Shown: positions 24,077-35,941, counted from the stretch's first letter. The stretch is DNA of 40,632 nt from Actinomycetota bacterium (GCA_947451045.1 CANFXM010000006.1:1-40632), one strand, 5' to 3'. Program-made: numbers and translations. Notes: generated by a model from the letters alone, not told the origin.

Positions 24077-24697
24077 ATGGCTGAGATTTCAATCAAAGGT
24101 GTACTTCGTACTGAATTCGGTAAAGGTGCATCACGTCGCGCACGTCGCGAAGGCCTAGTCCCTGCTGTTATTTACGGTCATGGTGAGAAGCCAGCGCATA
24201 TCAATCTTCCTGCTCGCGAACTTGGCGTTGCACTCAAGTCTTCAAACGTATTGCTCGACATTGTTGTAGATGGAAAGACAGAACTAACACTTCCAAAGTC
24301 AATCGTTCGTCACCCAATCAAATTAACTATTGATCACATCGACCTAGTTATCGTTCGTCGCGGTGAGAAAGTTACAGTTGCTGTTCCAGTTCATACTTCT
24401 GGCGAGCACGATCGTGACGGAATTCTCGAGCACGTTCACCACACAATTGAAGTTGAGACAGAAGCAACATCTATTCCAAGCTTCTTCGAACTCGATCTCA
24501 CAGGTCTTGCCGCTGGAAATTCACTTTATGCAGAGGATATTAAACTTCCTGCTGGCGTAACTCTTATCTCTGATCCAAAGATGATTGTTGTTCACCTCTC
24601 TGAGCGTTCAACTGCTGTTGAAGAAGTTGCCGTTGTAGCTCCTGCTGCAGATGCAGCTGCCGCTCCTGCTGCAGATGCAGAGAAGAAGGACGCGTAA
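24077..24697 (+). CDS. rplY: 50S ribosomal protein L25/CTC (general stress type)
   Basis: The product is 206 residues from the ATG at 24077, with AGGAG nine bases upstream. Upstream in-frame codons overlap the structured leader and are excluded. The N-terminal L25 domain (about 1-90: AEISIKGVLRTEFGKGASRRARREGLVPAVIYGHGE) binds 5S rRNA. The C-terminal TL5/CTC beta domain covers about 95-185. An Ala/Asp-rich low-complexity tail with repeated APAADA follows. It is encoded between prs and pth as in mycobacteria (minus lpqT). Confidence 0.95.
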   Translation: MAEISIKGVLRTEFGKGASRRARREGLVPAVIYGHGEKPAHINLPARELGVALKSSNVLLDIVVDGKTELTLPKSIVRHPIKLTIDHIDLVIVRRGEKVTVAVPVHTSGEHDRDGILEHVHHTIEVETEATSIPSFFELDLTGLAAGNSLYAEDIKLPAGVTLISDPKMIVVHLSERSTAVEEVAVVAPAADAAAAPAADAEKKDA

Positions 24698-24713
24698 CAC
24701 TTACTCTTAACCC

Positions 24714-25289
24714 ATGATGTGGTTAGTTGTAGGACTCGGTAATCCCGGGGATCAATATGTCGCTACCCGACACAATGTCGGGCAGATGGTCATTGATGAA
24801 CTAGCCAAACGTCACAGTCTTAAATTCTCTAGTCACAAGTCTCGTACCGACGTCGCTGCCTACAAATTTGGTGTCGGCGTCGATGCGCATTCAATTATTT
24901 TGGCGAAATCACATAGCTACATGAATGAAAGTGGCGGACCTATAAAGGCGGTTGCATCTTTTTATTCCATTGAACCTACGCAGATAATTGTTCTCCATGA
25001 CGAATTAGATATTCCTTATGCTGCAATAAGAAGCAAAATTGCGGGAGGTGACAATGGACATAATGGTTTGAAATCGTTGACTTCATCCTTTGGAACAGCT
25101 GAGTACTACCGAATTCGTTTAGGAATTGGGCGCCCTATGGGTCAGCAAGATCCTGCCGATTTTGTACTCAAACAATTTAGTAAAGAAGAGAAAAAAGATC
25201 TGGGCGAGTTTTTAGATCGCGCAGCAGATGTTGTTGAATCTCTCATCACGCAAGGTTTAGAGAAAACTCAGACGAAGTTCAATTCCTAA
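24714..25289 (+). CDS. pth: peptidyl-tRNA hydrolase
   Basis: The 191-residue enzyme has GLGNPGDQYVATRHNVG containing the catalytic histidine near residue 21. KSHSYMNESGGP, LHDELDIP (catalytic Asp near 97) and GGDNGHNGLKS complete the active site. It frees tRNA from prematurely released peptidyl-tRNA. Two adjacent ATG codons (24714, 24717) could start it. It converges with the downstream secreted-protein gene, overlapping by four bases. Confidence 0.95.
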   Translation: MMWLVVGLGNPGDQYVATRHNVGQMVIDELAKRHSLKFSSHKSRTDVAAYKFGVGVDAHSIILAKSHSYMNESGGPIKAVASFYSIEPTQIIVLHDELDIPYAAIRSKIAGGDNGHNGLKSLTSSFGTAEYYRIRLGIGRPMGQQDPADFVLKQFSKEEKKDLGEFLDRAADVVESLITQGLEKTQTKFNS

Positions 25290-26458
25290 TTAGTTGAGCG
25301 GCGAGTGGCAATTTTAGTAAGAATGCTTTGAGTACGAGCTTTTCGAGCCTGTACCTGCTTCTCAAGAATCGCCACCTGATCACTTGCTTTAGTGAAGGTA
25401 TCCATCTTTGTAGTTACTAGTTTGCGCAATTGATTAGTAATCCAACCCTTTTGTGACTGAGAATCTTCAATCAGACCAATGTCTACAAGTTGTTGCGTAT
25501 ATACGGATTTATTATGAGCGTTATCAGATAACTTTTCAATTGTGACAAATTTGTATACGGTCTTGAGAAGAAGACTCATAGTGATAGGCGCGGTAGTTTC
25601 TTGCGTGATAAGTGCTTTTGAGATTTCTTCTACATTCGATGAAGTCACGCCAGCAATATCTGAATCCTGAAATAATTTGAGGCTAGGAGCCTCTAAATTA
25701 TTGAAGGTAGATACTAAGGAATCTTGATTCTTGCGAACTAACTCTTCTCGTTTAGCTTTGGAATCAGTCTCATCTACAGGCGCAACAACGGGAGCAATCG
25801 AAAAACTTCGAATTGCTCGAACTCCCGGTGTACCTGCAGATCGAGTTGGAGTTCCTTGAAGCTGATTGAGCGCTGAATATCCAGCAACAAATGCATCTCC
25901 ATAATCAGAGGATGACCAAAGCCCAAGTGGAAAATCATCAGTAGAGAAAGTACCGAGTTTTACTCGAAGCATTATTAAGCGCAGCTCATCCATGGAGGGT
26001 AGATACCAATCAGAGAACCCATTATTCGAATATTGATCTGCATACAAAGCAGCATTATTAGCCGCAACGCCAACTTGAGTAAGCAAAATATGTTCTGTAT
26101 TTAATTTCGCAGAACCAATAAGAAGTGATGTGCCCCCAGTTGTCAGACCTCCTACACCCCATATTCCTGCACCTCTGCCAGTAGGAGCAACTTCCAAATA
26201 ATCAAATGTAAGTGCAGCTTGTTGATCACTTGTCAGAGAACTCGAAAAAGTCTGATCACCCATGAAGTCGTCATGAAGTATGTAGGAAACATTGAATGCA
26301 CCGGTACTTTTTACGAAAAAGACTAAACCGCCACCAGGGCCAGTGTCACCGACAACACAGGTTCCACCAGCAGCACATGTGGCTGCAGCCTGTGCTGGGC
26401 TTGAGAAGTTAAAAGTAATTGACGCAATGAGGAATGAAAGTAAAAAGTATTTTTTCAA
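25286..26458 (-). CDS. secreted protein with DUF1566-like (Lcl) domain and helical C-terminus
   Basis: The product is 390 residues with a TTG start at 26458 (TAGG about seven bases upstream); no in-frame ATG/GTG exists before the signal peptide. Residues 1-25 form a Sec signal (ending AQA). Then come a Cys pair (C28, C34), the GDTGPGGG turn (37-44), and DWYLPSMDEL (150-159). WSSSDYG (181-187) and VRAIRSF (213-219) complete a layout typical of DUF1566/Lcl-type lectin-like domains on bacterial surfaces. Residues 225-390 are mostly helical and basic at the end, perhaps wall-binding. It follows ppc on the same strand after 80 bases, with a hairpin across its start. Confidence 0.8.
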   Translation of the reverse strand: MKKYFLLSFLIASITFNFSSPAQAAATCAAGGTCVVGDTGPGGGLVFFVKSTGAFNVSYILHDDFMGDQTFSSSLTSDQQAALTFDYLEVAPTGRGAGIWGVGGLTTGGTSLLIGSAKLNTEHILLTQVGVAANNAALYADQYSNNGFSDWYLPSMDELRLIMLRVKLGTFSTDDFPLGLWSSSDYGDAFVAGYSALNQLQGTPTRSAGTPGVRAIRSFSIAPVVAPVDETDSKAKREELVRKNQDSLVSTFNNLEAPSLKLFQDSDIAGVTSSNVEEISKALITQETTAPITMSLLLKTVYKFVTIEKLSDNAHNKSVYTQQLVDIGLIEDSQSQKGWITNQLRKLVTTKMDTFTKASDQVAILEKQVQARKARTQSILTKIATRRSTN

Positions 26459-26488
26459 CTTGGTGCCTATCTAATAAGGTCACCAAGT
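26458..26488 (-). promoter_or_regulatory. hairpin covering the start region of the DUF1566-like gene
   Basis: On the reverse strand ACTTGGTG and CACCAAGT form a perfect 8-base stem, extended by AGG/CCT... pairs past one bulge, over an 8-base loop. The last stem base is the first base of the TTG start codon, and the TAGG ribosome-binding element is in the stem-loop. No T-tract follows. A translational control element is more likely than a terminator for ppc. Confidence 0.45.
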
Positions 26489-26538
26489 GTGATGAGTTTC
26501 TAGAACTCTATCAGTACTTCGAAGTTCAATAGCTAAAA

Positions 26539-29271
26539 TCAGCCTGTATTTCGAAGACCTGCTGCAACTCCGTTTATTGTGAGTAATAGTGCGCGGGTTA
26601 ATACTGAGTCAGGGGTATCCCCGGAATCACGTACTCTCTTGAGCAAGTTAATTTGTAGCAAATGTATAGGTGATAGGTATGCATCACGTACTTGCAATGT
26701 ACGGGCCAAAATTGGTTGATCACCAAGTAATGAACTCTTCTTGGTGAGTAACAAAATCTCTGCAACTGTAAGAGCGAATTCATCTTCAATAATGGTGAGG
26801 AAATGTTGAAGTTCTTTAGGAACAAGAGTTTCCACATAACGCTTGGCAAGTGCTAAATCTGTCTTTGCAAGTGTCATTTCGACATTACTAATAAAGGTGT
26901 TGAAGAAATGCCATTCATGAAGCATCGTTGCCATTACATCGCTCTTGCCCGCTTCGCGAGCAGCTTTGAGACCTGTTCCAACGCCGAACCATCCTGGAAC
27001 AATCTGGCGTGATTGAGTCCAACCAAATACCCAAGGAATCGCACGCAGACTTCCAAGTCCACTTGATGCATCAGGTCTACGTGATGGACGAGAGCCTAGG
27101 AAAAGGTTTCCAAGTTGTTCTACCGGAGTAGATGCGTAGAAATATGCAGGAAGATCTGGATGTTCTACGAGGGCGCGATAACGTTGGAACGAATTATCAC
27201 TAATCAATTCCATACAGTCATTCCAGTGTGCAAGATCTTCTGTTGATTGACGCGGTGCACGATTGAGAACTGTTGCTTCAAGTGCTGCGGCCAGTGTGAG
27301 TTCTACGTTTTCTCGAGCTAGTGCTGGCAGTGAATATTTATCACTAATAACTTCGCCTTGCTCAGTCATCTTTATTTGGCCATCGACTGATCCCCAAGGA
27401 AGTGCAATGAGGGCTTCATATGTTGGTCCACCACCACGGCCAACAGAGCCACCACGGCCATGGAATAAACGAAGCTTGACGCCATACTTCATTGCAACAT
27501 CGCGAAGTTTTCGTTGTGCTCTATGAATTTCCCACTGGCTTGTAGCAATTCCTGCATCTTTATTGGAATCGCTGTAACCCAGCATTACTTCTTGTAAATC
27601 TCCACGCAGTGATACAAGAGCTCGATATGTTGGATTAGAAAGTAACTTTTCTAAAATTTCACCTGCAGCGCGAAGTTCAGCGACAGTTTCCAGAAGTGGT
27701 GCAAAGCCGATCCTGGCTTTCTTTTGTGCAATATTTACAAGCCCGGCCTCTTGCGCAATCACTGCCGCCGCAATGAGGTCATCTGCGCCTTTAGTCATTG
27801 AGACTATATAAGTTTCAATTGCTTGTGATCCAAATGAATCAATGAGATCTGAAATTGCAATGAACGTGTCAAATGTCTTTTGTCCATTTGTATCTAGCGC
27901 TGAAACTTTGAGGGATGAGCCATTTTTCAAGACATTAGTGAGGATGTCGAAGCGTTCATCATGAGAGCGTGTTCCGTAGGCATTATCACCAAGTGCTTGC
28001 CCCAACAAATGATGATGTGAATCAGAGTGCTCGCGAACATCCATAGTTGCGTGTGTAAGTCCAAAAGCGGCAACGGTGCGAATTGTGCGCTCCAGTAAGC
28101 CAGTAGCAATCAATTCGCCCTTATGAGCAAATAAGGAATCGCGCATCAAAGTCAGATCAGCGAGTAATTCATTCATATCGTTGTAGTCACGATGCGGAAC
28201 ATGGGCAGCGTCATTAGCGTGGCGATCACGCGTCATAGCTAAGCGGTGCACAATTGCAGTTGCTTTCAAACGGTATGGCTCTTCAATATTGAGTCGCTTG
28301 AAGCGTGCTTCAAATTCTGGAATATGTTTGAGATCTTCTTCAACAGATGCAGTCAGTTCTGGAGTTGCGCCTGTGATCTTTGTTGAAACCGAAAGCAATT
28401 GGCGAAGTTGATCCATTGCCGCAATAGTTGCGCGAATTGCGTGGCCGACTTGTAAAACCATCGCATCACGAGTTACTTGCGCTGTGACATTGGGGTTTCC
28501 ATCGCGATCTCCGCCAATCCACGATCCAAAGGAGAGTGGGCGGGCAGTGACAGGAATATCGATATCTAAGCGTTTCATTTCGCGCGCAAAATCATTGAGA
28601 ACTTCAGGAACTGTTTGACGGAAAAGATCGTCTAAATAGTAAAGAGCGTTCATTGCTTCATCCAGTGGTTCTGGTCGATCTAAGCGAAGTTCATCGGTCT
28701 GCCATAAAAGATCTACAGTTTCTGCAAGACGATCACTTTGATTTGGATCTTTTCCTTGGTCAAGCAAATCTGCAATGCGTCCCAATTTATTGAGAATAGA
28801 ACGACGAGCAGCCTCAGTTGGGTGGGCGGTAAATACTGGGCGCACCATAAGTTCGCTCACCCATTGTTCAATGTCATTACGGGTGAGTTCGTGACCAGGC
28901 AATTGTTCTTGTTGCGCAGAAATAATTCGGTTGACCGCACGGGTGAGCCAAGAACCACCTTCGGAACGCGCATCAGCTAATACACGTGAGCGGTGCACTT
29001 GTTCTGCAACATTTGCTAAATGAAAATATGTACTAAAAGCTCGAACCAATTGAACTGAATCTTCAACTGATAGCGAAGCCAATAAATCTGCGCCACCACC
29101 TTCGCGCACTGCTTTACGTACTGCTTCAACTAATGCAAGAAGTTCCGGACCCTCTTGTCTAACAAGAGTTTCTCCAAGTAAGTCACCGAGTCGGCGCACA
29201 TCGCTGCGAAGTCCAGCATCATCAGATGCCGATACCGAGCTAACAAGTGCGCGATCTCCCATGCTCTCCAT
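26539..29271 (-). CDS. ppc: phosphoenolpyruvate carboxylase
   Basis: The 910-residue anaplerotic enzyme makes oxaloacetate from PEP and bicarbonate. The catalytic histidine is H150 in VFTAHPTEAARRSIL. The second signature LRLFHGRGGSVGRGGGP (near residue 595) carries the other conserved His/Arg residues, SFGSWIGGDRDGNPNV is near 240, and the C-terminus ends in the typical RNTG. The length is normal. Starts at 29271 (ATG) or 29262 (ATG) are both possible, and promoter spacing slightly favours the second with almost no leader. The gene is divergent from mfd. It is monocistronic or followed by the secreted-protein gene. Confidence 0.96.
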   Translation of the reverse strand: MESMGDRALVSSVSASDDAGLRSDVRRLGDLLGETLVRQEGPELLALVEAVRKAVREGGGADLLASLSVEDSVQLVRAFSTYFHLANVAEQVHRSRVLADARSEGGSWLTRAVNRIISAQQEQLPGHELTRNDIEQWVSELMVRPVFTAHPTEAARRSILNKLGRIADLLDQGKDPNQSDRLAETVDLLWQTDELRLDRPEPLDEAMNALYYLDDLFRQTVPEVLNDFAREMKRLDIDIPVTARPLSFGSWIGGDRDGNPNVTAQVTRDAMVLQVGHAIRATIAAMDQLRQLLSVSTKITGATPELTASVEEDLKHIPEFEARFKRLNIEEPYRLKATAIVHRLAMTRDRHANDAAHVPHRDYNDMNELLADLTLMRDSLFAHKGELIATGLLERTIRTVAAFGLTHATMDVREHSDSHHHLLGQALGDNAYGTRSHDERFDILTNVLKNGSSLKVSALDTNGQKTFDTFIAISDLIDSFGSQAIETYIVSMTKGADDLIAAAVIAQEAGLVNIAQKKARIGFAPLLETVAELRAAGEILEKLLSNPTYRALVSLRGDLQEVMLGYSDSNKDAGIATSQWEIHRAQRKLRDVAMKYGVKLRLFHGRGGSVGRGGGPTYEALIALPWGSVDGQIKMTEQGEVISDKYSLPALARENVELTLAAALEATVLNRAPRQSTEDLAHWNDCMELISDNSFQRYRALVEHPDLPAYFYASTPVEQLGNLFLGSRPSRRPDASSGLGSLRAIPWVFGWTQSRQIVPGWFGVGTGLKAAREAGKSDVMATMLHEWHFFNTFISNVEMTLAKTDLALAKRYVETLVPKELQHFLTIIEDEFALTVAEILLLTKKSSLLGDQPILARTLQVRDAYLSPIHLLQINLLKRVRDSGDTPDSVLTRALLLTINGVAAGLRNTG

Positions 29272-29275
29272 GGCG

Positions 29276-29304
29276 TAATAATGGCAGGTTTAGCCTTGAC
29301 TCAA
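29276..29304 (-). promoter_or_regulatory. candidate ppc promoter (near-leaderless)
   Basis: On the reverse strand TTGAGT (29304-29299), 17 bases, TTATTA (29281-29276). This predicts transcription start near 29269, at or just inside the first ATG. The -35 is part of the palindrome TTGACTCAA (29296-29304). Confidence 0.4.
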
Positions 29305-29330
29305 CGACGGTAATAGAATTCCCAAAGTAA

Positions 29331-29358
29331 GCCCCCTCCCATTATGCGGAGTTGGGGC
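29331..29358 (+). promoter_or_regulatory. hairpin in the mfd leader
   Basis: GCCCC/GGGGC closes the stem, with an inner CTCC/GGAG after a TT bulge and a loop of CATTATGC. There is no T-tract, and it ends 37 bases before the mfd start. It may be an mRNA-stabilising element or a relic terminator. Confidence 0.35.
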
Positions 29359-29394
29359 ATTGAGTCGTTTCATGAGAGATAAGGAGCAATGAAT

Positions 29395-32300
29395 ATGCGC
29401 GGCATACTCGCACACCTTGCTCAATCTCAATATGTGAGTACGCATCTAGAAGAGAACGCAACCATTGTTGCCCCATCTCCCATCTACCCATTTCTTGTGG
29501 CGCTTCAGGCTAAGAAGAAGCCAATACTCCTCGTTACTAGTTCAAGTAGAAGCGCAGAAGACCTCGCGAGTGAACTCAAAGATTTACACCCGAACGTTTT
29601 GGAATTTCCAGCATGGGAAACCTTGCCTCATGAAAAATTGAGTCCCCGCAGCGACACTGTTGCACAACGTGTTCGAACTCTTTATTCCCTAGCAAAGAGT
29701 TCAGAGATGTCATCGAATCCAATTGTTATAACGCCAGTACGCGGAATGATTCACCGAATAATTAAAGATCTAACGGATCGTGAACTAGTGAGCCTTGAAA
29801 TTGGGCAAGAGCGCTCGCTGGAAGAACTTGTTCGCCATCTTTCAGTTCTTTCATATACAAGGACGGATTTAGTAGAACGACGTGGAGAATTTGCAGTTCG
29901 CGGTGGAATTGTGGATCTTTTTCTACCACTAAGTAATCATCCAATTCGCATCGATTTCTTTGGTGATGAAATTGAAGATATGAGTTATTTTGAAGTTGCA
30001 GATCAACGCACCTTCAAAGCTGTTATTGGTGCAATCGATATATTTCCTTGCCGCGAACTTTTACTTTCAGATTCCATAAAAGCTCGTGCTCAAGAAATTG
30101 CTGATAAATATCCATCGGCCCAAGAACTACTTGTGAAAATAAGTGAAGGAATGACTCCCGAAGGCATGGAGTCACTTATTCCCTTGCTCATTGACGAGAC
30201 ATCAACTTTGATTGAAAAGATGCCAAAAGATACCCAGATTATTTTTGTGGACTTTGAAAGAATAAAATCGAGGGCAGCAGATTTACTTGCGACAAACGAC
30301 GAGTTCCTAGCCGCATCGTGGTCGAATGCCTCCTACGGTGGAAATATTCCAATTCATGATGGCTCCCACACATATATGACTTGGGAAGAATTACAAGAAA
30401 ATATTTCGCAGTCAGGCTTCGATATACAAAGCTTTAATCCTTTCGGCAATGATTTAGATCCAGACACTTTCTTCTTAGATTGCAATCCGATAGATCCATT
30501 ACGTGGAGATATTGAGCGCGCTATTAGTGAATTATCAGCAGCGCTGGAATCTGGAAATGCCGTTGTATTTGCAACTCATGGTCACGGAATGGTTGAACGC
30601 TATGCAGGCATCTTTAGAGGTGCAGATCTACCTGTTTATATTGTCGAAAAGTTAGATGCAATACCTACTCGAGGTTCTATTCATCTAACAACAACGACGC
30701 TGACACATGGCTTTGCTATGGATAGCGAAGATCTATTTATCATGACAGAGCGAGATTTGACGGGTAGTAAAGGCAGCATCAAAGACGGAGAAAAGCTTCC
30801 TTCAAAACGTAAGCAGAGTATTGATCCGCTGGAACTCAAAGCGGGCGACTTTGTTGTTCACGAACAACATGGAATTGGCCGATATATCGAACTACTCGAG
30901 CGAACTGTTGGCGGTGTTACTCGTGAATATGTTGTTATTGAATATGCATCAGCTAAACGTGGTCAACCGGGGGATCGGATATTTGTTCCCACAGATTCAT
31001 TAGAACAAGTCAGTAAATATGTAGGTGGTGAATCACCGACTGTGCACCGTATTGGAAGTGGTGAGTGGCAAAAGGCAAAGGGGCGGGCACGTAAAGCGGT
31101 TCGACAAATAGCGGGCGAACTCATCAGGCTCTACGCAGCGCGAACTAGTTCGCCAGGTTTTGCCTTTTCACCTGATACTCCGTGGCAACGCGAACTCGAA
31201 GATTCTTTTTCTTATATTGAAACTCCCGATCAGCTCTCGACAATCAATGAGGTCAAGGCAGATATGGAGCGCCCATACCCAATGGATCGCATCATCTGCG
31301 GTGATGTTGGATATGGAAAAACTGAAATCGCTATTCGCGCAGCATTCAAAGCGGTGCAAGATGGAAAACAAGTTGCAGTGCTGGTTCCAACAACGTTATT
31401 AGTGCAACAGCATTCGAAGACTTTTGCGGAAAGATATGCCGGCTTTCCGATACGAGTAGGTGGGCTTTCACGTTTCAATACTGCAAAAGAGAGCAAAGAA
31501 TTATTGAGCGAACTTGAAAAAGGTGCGATAGATGTTGTTGTGGGTACACATCGAATCTTGTCTGCAGATGTGCATTTCAAAGATTTAGGTCTCGTTATTG
31601 TCGATGAAGAGCAAAGATTTGGGGTTGAACAGAAGGAGTCGCTCAAGAAGTTGCGCACGAGTGTTGATGTATTGGCGATGTCTGCAACGCCGATTCCTCG
31701 CACACTGGAGATGGCAATTACTGGAATTCGAGAAATGTCGACCATTACAACCCCACCTGAAGAACGACATCCAATTCTTACTTATGTTGGGCCGGCCGAG
31801 GATGCTCAGATAACAGCTGCGATACATCGCGAACTTTTGCGCGATGGTCAAATTTTCTACATTCATAATCGAGTTGAATCAATTGATCGCACTGCTTCTC
31901 GATTACAAGACTTGGTTCCAGAAGCGCGTATTCGAGTTGCTCATGGCCAGATGAGTGAAGGCGCACTCGAAGATGTAATTCTGGGATTTTGGAATCGAGA
32001 TTTCGATGTACTCGTATGTACAACAATTGTTGAAAGTGGTTTGGACATTGCTAACGCCAACACATTAATTGTCGAGAGAGCAGATAATTTTGGACTTTCA
32101 CAGTTACACCAATTGCGTGGCCGTGTTGGACGAGGACGCGAACGAGCATATGCATATTTCTTATATCCAGCAGATCAACCACTTTCTGAAGTTGCACACG
32201 ATCGACTAACAACAATCGCGGCAAATACAGATTTAGGTTCGGGAATGCGGGTTGCTCTCAAAGATTTAGAAATACGTGGCGCCGGTAATCTATTAGGCGG

Positions 32301-32895
32301 TGAACAATCAGGTCATATCGCAGATGTGGGATTTGATTTATATATGCGCATGGTGGGTGAGGCAGTTCAAGATTACAAAACTGGAATTATTGAAACCGAA
32401 GAAGTTCATCATGAATGCAAAGTCGAACTCCCAATCAATGCCCATCTTTCTAGTGAGTACGTTCCAGGTGAGCGATTGCGACTCGATCTATATCGACGAC
32501 TAGCTGATGTTCGGACGAGTAATGATGTGGAAGAGATTCGTAAAGAATTAGTTGATCGATTCGGAGAACTTCCTGAGGAAGCTCAAGCACTTCTTGGTGT
32601 CGCATCACTTCGCGCTACTGCAAAATCGGTGGGTCTGCGTGAAGTTGTCGCTGCTGGAAAATTCTTGCGGCTATCACCCATCACCCTTCCAGAATCAAAA
32701 CAACTACGAATGTCACGGATGTACCCCAATTCGCTCTATAAATCAGCCGTAAATACGGCGATGATTGCATTCCCCACGAGTAAATCTTGGAGCCCGTCAC
32801 AAAGTGGTCTGGCGATAGTGGATACTTCTCTTCTGGCCTGGGTCATAGAGGCCGTCGACCAACTGACATCCACTTCGAAAGCGAGCACTACGTGA
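29395..32895 (+). CDS. mfd: transcription-repair coupling factor
   Basis: The product is about 1166 residues. I prefer the ATG at 29395 because AAGGAG is eight bases upstream; the ATG at 29389 is only two bases from it. The order is a UvrB-like region (about 1-330), a RNA-polymerase-interacting CarD-like domain (about 480-560: GDFVVHEQHGIGRYIEL), and a RecG-like translocase. The translocase has GDVGYGKTE (Walker A, about 640), DEEQRFG (about 736) and SATPIPRT. A TRCF C-terminal domain ends the protein. It removes stalled RNA polymerase and recruits UvrA. The stop overlaps the lipoprotein start (GTGA). Confidence 0.96.
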   Translation: MRGILAHLAQSQYVSTHLEENATIVAPSPIYPFLVALQAKKKPILLVTSSSRSAEDLASELKDLHPNVLEFPAWETLPHEKLSPRSDTVAQRVRTLYSLAKSSEMSSNPIVITPVRGMIHRIIKDLTDRELVSLEIGQERSLEELVRHLSVLSYTRTDLVERRGEFAVRGGIVDLFLPLSNHPIRIDFFGDEIEDMSYFEVADQRTFKAVIGAIDIFPCRELLLSDSIKARAQEIADKYPSAQELLVKISEGMTPEGMESLIPLLIDETSTLIEKMPKDTQIIFVDFERIKSRAADLLATNDEFLAASWSNASYGGNIPIHDGSHTYMTWEELQENISQSGFDIQSFNPFGNDLDPDTFFLDCNPIDPLRGDIERAISELSAALESGNAVVFATHGHGMVERYAGIFRGADLPVYIVEKLDAIPTRGSIHLTTTTLTHGFAMDSEDLFIMTERDLTGSKGSIKDGEKLPSKRKQSIDPLELKAGDFVVHEQHGIGRYIELLERTVGGVTREYVVIEYASAKRGQPGDRIFVPTDSLEQVSKYVGGESPTVHRIGSGEWQKAKGRARKAVRQIAGELIRLYAARTSSPGFAFSPDTPWQRELEDSFSYIETPDQLSTINEVKADMERPYPMDRIICGDVGYGKTEIAIRAAFKAVQDGKQVAVLVPTTLLVQQHSKTFAERYAGFPIRVGGLSRFNTAKESKELLSELEKGAIDVVVGTHRILSADVHFKDLGLVIVDEEQRFGVEQKESLKKLRTSVDVLAMSATPIPRTLEMAITGIREMSTITTPPEERHPILTYVGPAEDAQITAAIHRELLRDGQIFYIHNRVESIDRTASRLQDLVPEARIRVAHGQMSEGALEDVILGFWNRDFDVLVCTTIVESGLDIANANTLIVERADNFGLSQLHQLRGRVGRGRERAYAYFLYPADQPLSEVAHDRLTTIAANTDLGSGMRVALKDLEIRGAGNLLGGEQSGHIADVGFDLYMRMVGEAVQDYKTGIIETEEVHHECKVELPINAHLSSEYVPGERLRLDLYRRLADVRTSNDVEEIRKELVDRFGELPEEAQALLGVASLRATAKSVGLREVVAAGKFLRLSPITLPESKQLRMSRMYPNSLYKSAVNTAMIAFPTSKSWSPSQSGLAIVDTSLLAWVIEAVDQLTSTSKASTT

Positions 32896-33497
32896 AAAAA
32901 ATTCTTGCCATTAGCGCAATTGCAACTGCACTATTACTAACTGGATGTTCACAAGTTGGTGCCGCAGCAACAGTTGGAAATACAAAAATTACTCAAGCTA
33001 CTGTTCAGGCCAGCATTGATTCAATAATTGCAGAACGTAAAAAAGTGGATACCTCACAGATGCAGCTTGAAACTGGATCTACCTTGAACATTGCACAACT
33101 TCGTTTTCAAGTTCTCACTGCTCTTATTCGTGAAGTCGCAAAGGATTACAAAGTAACTGCAACTAAGGCAGAAATCGACACACGTCGTACTGGAATTCTT
33201 GGTCAAGTCGGCGGAGCCACCGGTCTACCTAAGGCACTTGTTGGCGCAGGAATTGCACCAGCAAACTTTGATACCTATTTAGAAGCAGTGATTCTCTCTG
33301 GAAAAATTAGCCAGGCAATTGTCGCAACTGGAGTTTCACAAGATGCACTTGGTGCAGAGATTACAAAGATTGTTTCTCTAAAAGCCGCAGCTCTCAAAGT
33401 AACTATTAATCCTCGCTACGGTAAATGGGATCCTGTGAAAGCAGATATCGTCGCAACAGATTCAGCCGGCAACGCCGTCAAATCAACTACTCCATAA
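32892..33497 (+). CDS. SurA-N-like lipoprotein (putative extracytoplasmic folding factor)
   Basis: The product is 201 residues from a GTG overlapping the mfd stop. The lipobox LLTGC puts the lipidated cysteine at residue 19. The remainder is helical and resembles the SurA N-terminal chaperone domain (VGNTKITQATVQASIDSII ... LRFQVLTALIREVAKDYKVTATKAEID). No parvulin PPIase domain follows; a short tail ends in NPRYGKWDP, as in other actinobacterial SurA-like lipoproteins. In some actinobacteria a SurA-like lipoprotein gene also lies between mfd and mazG. Foldase activity is inferred. Confidence 0.82.
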   Translation: MKKILAISAIATALLLTGCSQVGAAATVGNTKITQATVQASIDSIIAERKKVDTSQMQLETGSTLNIAQLRFQVLTALIREVAKDYKVTATKAEIDTRRTGILGQVGGATGLPKALVGAGIAPANFDTYLEAVILSGKISQAIVATGVSQDALGAEITKIVSLKAAALKVTINPRYGKWDPVKADIVATDSAGNAVKSTTP

Positions 33498-33504
33498 GTA
33501 TTTC

Positions 33505-35515
<2,011 letters not shown>

Positions 35516-35527
35516 AGAGAAGTAAGA

Positions 35528-35941
35528 ATGGCCAGACGCCGCGGTAATCTTCGTTTCACAAGCCGTCGCCGCGGTTCTGGTCGCTCACTCGCATTAGGCG
35601 CAATTCTTTTCTTATTGGCGCTAACAATTGCGCCACCGATTCAGCATTACTTCACGCAGCGTGCACAAATAAACTCTTTGCGCGCACAAGTGAGCGCTGA
35701 TACCAAAGCGCTTTCCGTAGCACAAAAAGAGTTACTACTTTGGCGCGATCCGGCATACATTAAATCGCAAGCACGTGAGCGTTTACATTTCGTTTTGCCA
35801 GGGGAGCGCCAGTACATAGTTACAGATTCAACGTCGCAAGGTGACCAAAACCAAAGCACATTAGTAGCAACAAATGTTCCTGATAATCAGCCTTGGTATA
35901 CACGTTTAGTTGCATCAATTACAGAAACTGGTAGCAAGTGA
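35528..35941 (+). CDS. ftsB: FtsB/DivIC-type septum formation protein
   Basis: The 137-residue bitopic protein has an Arg-rich cytoplasmic N-terminus (about 1-20) and one helix (about 21-40, LALGAILFLLALTIAPPI). An extracytoplasmic coiled coil (about 43-72, INSLRAQVSADTKALSVAQKE) is followed by the FtsB/DivIC box WRDPAYIKSQARERLHFVLPGE. It links FtsL/FtsQ to activate septal peptidoglycan synthesis. Its place between eno and DUF501 is conserved in actinobacteria (Rv1024). Its stop overlaps the next gene (GTGA). Confidence 0.9.
   Translation: MARRRGNLRFTSRRRGSGRSLALGAILFLLALTIAPPIQHYFTQRAQINSLRAQVSADTKALSVAQKELLLWRDPAYIKSQARERLHFVLPGERQYIVTDSTSQGDQNQSTLVATNVPDNQPWYTRLVASITETGSK

Noticed and set aside
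31230-31866. Reverse-strand ORFs inside mfd
   Set aside because: Serine/threonine-rich shadows of the translocase coding region; no ribosome-binding site.
32787-32891. In-frame extension of the lipoprotein into mfd
   Set aside because: The lipoprotein signal starts at the GTG at 32892; the earlier codons are the mfd gene in another frame.
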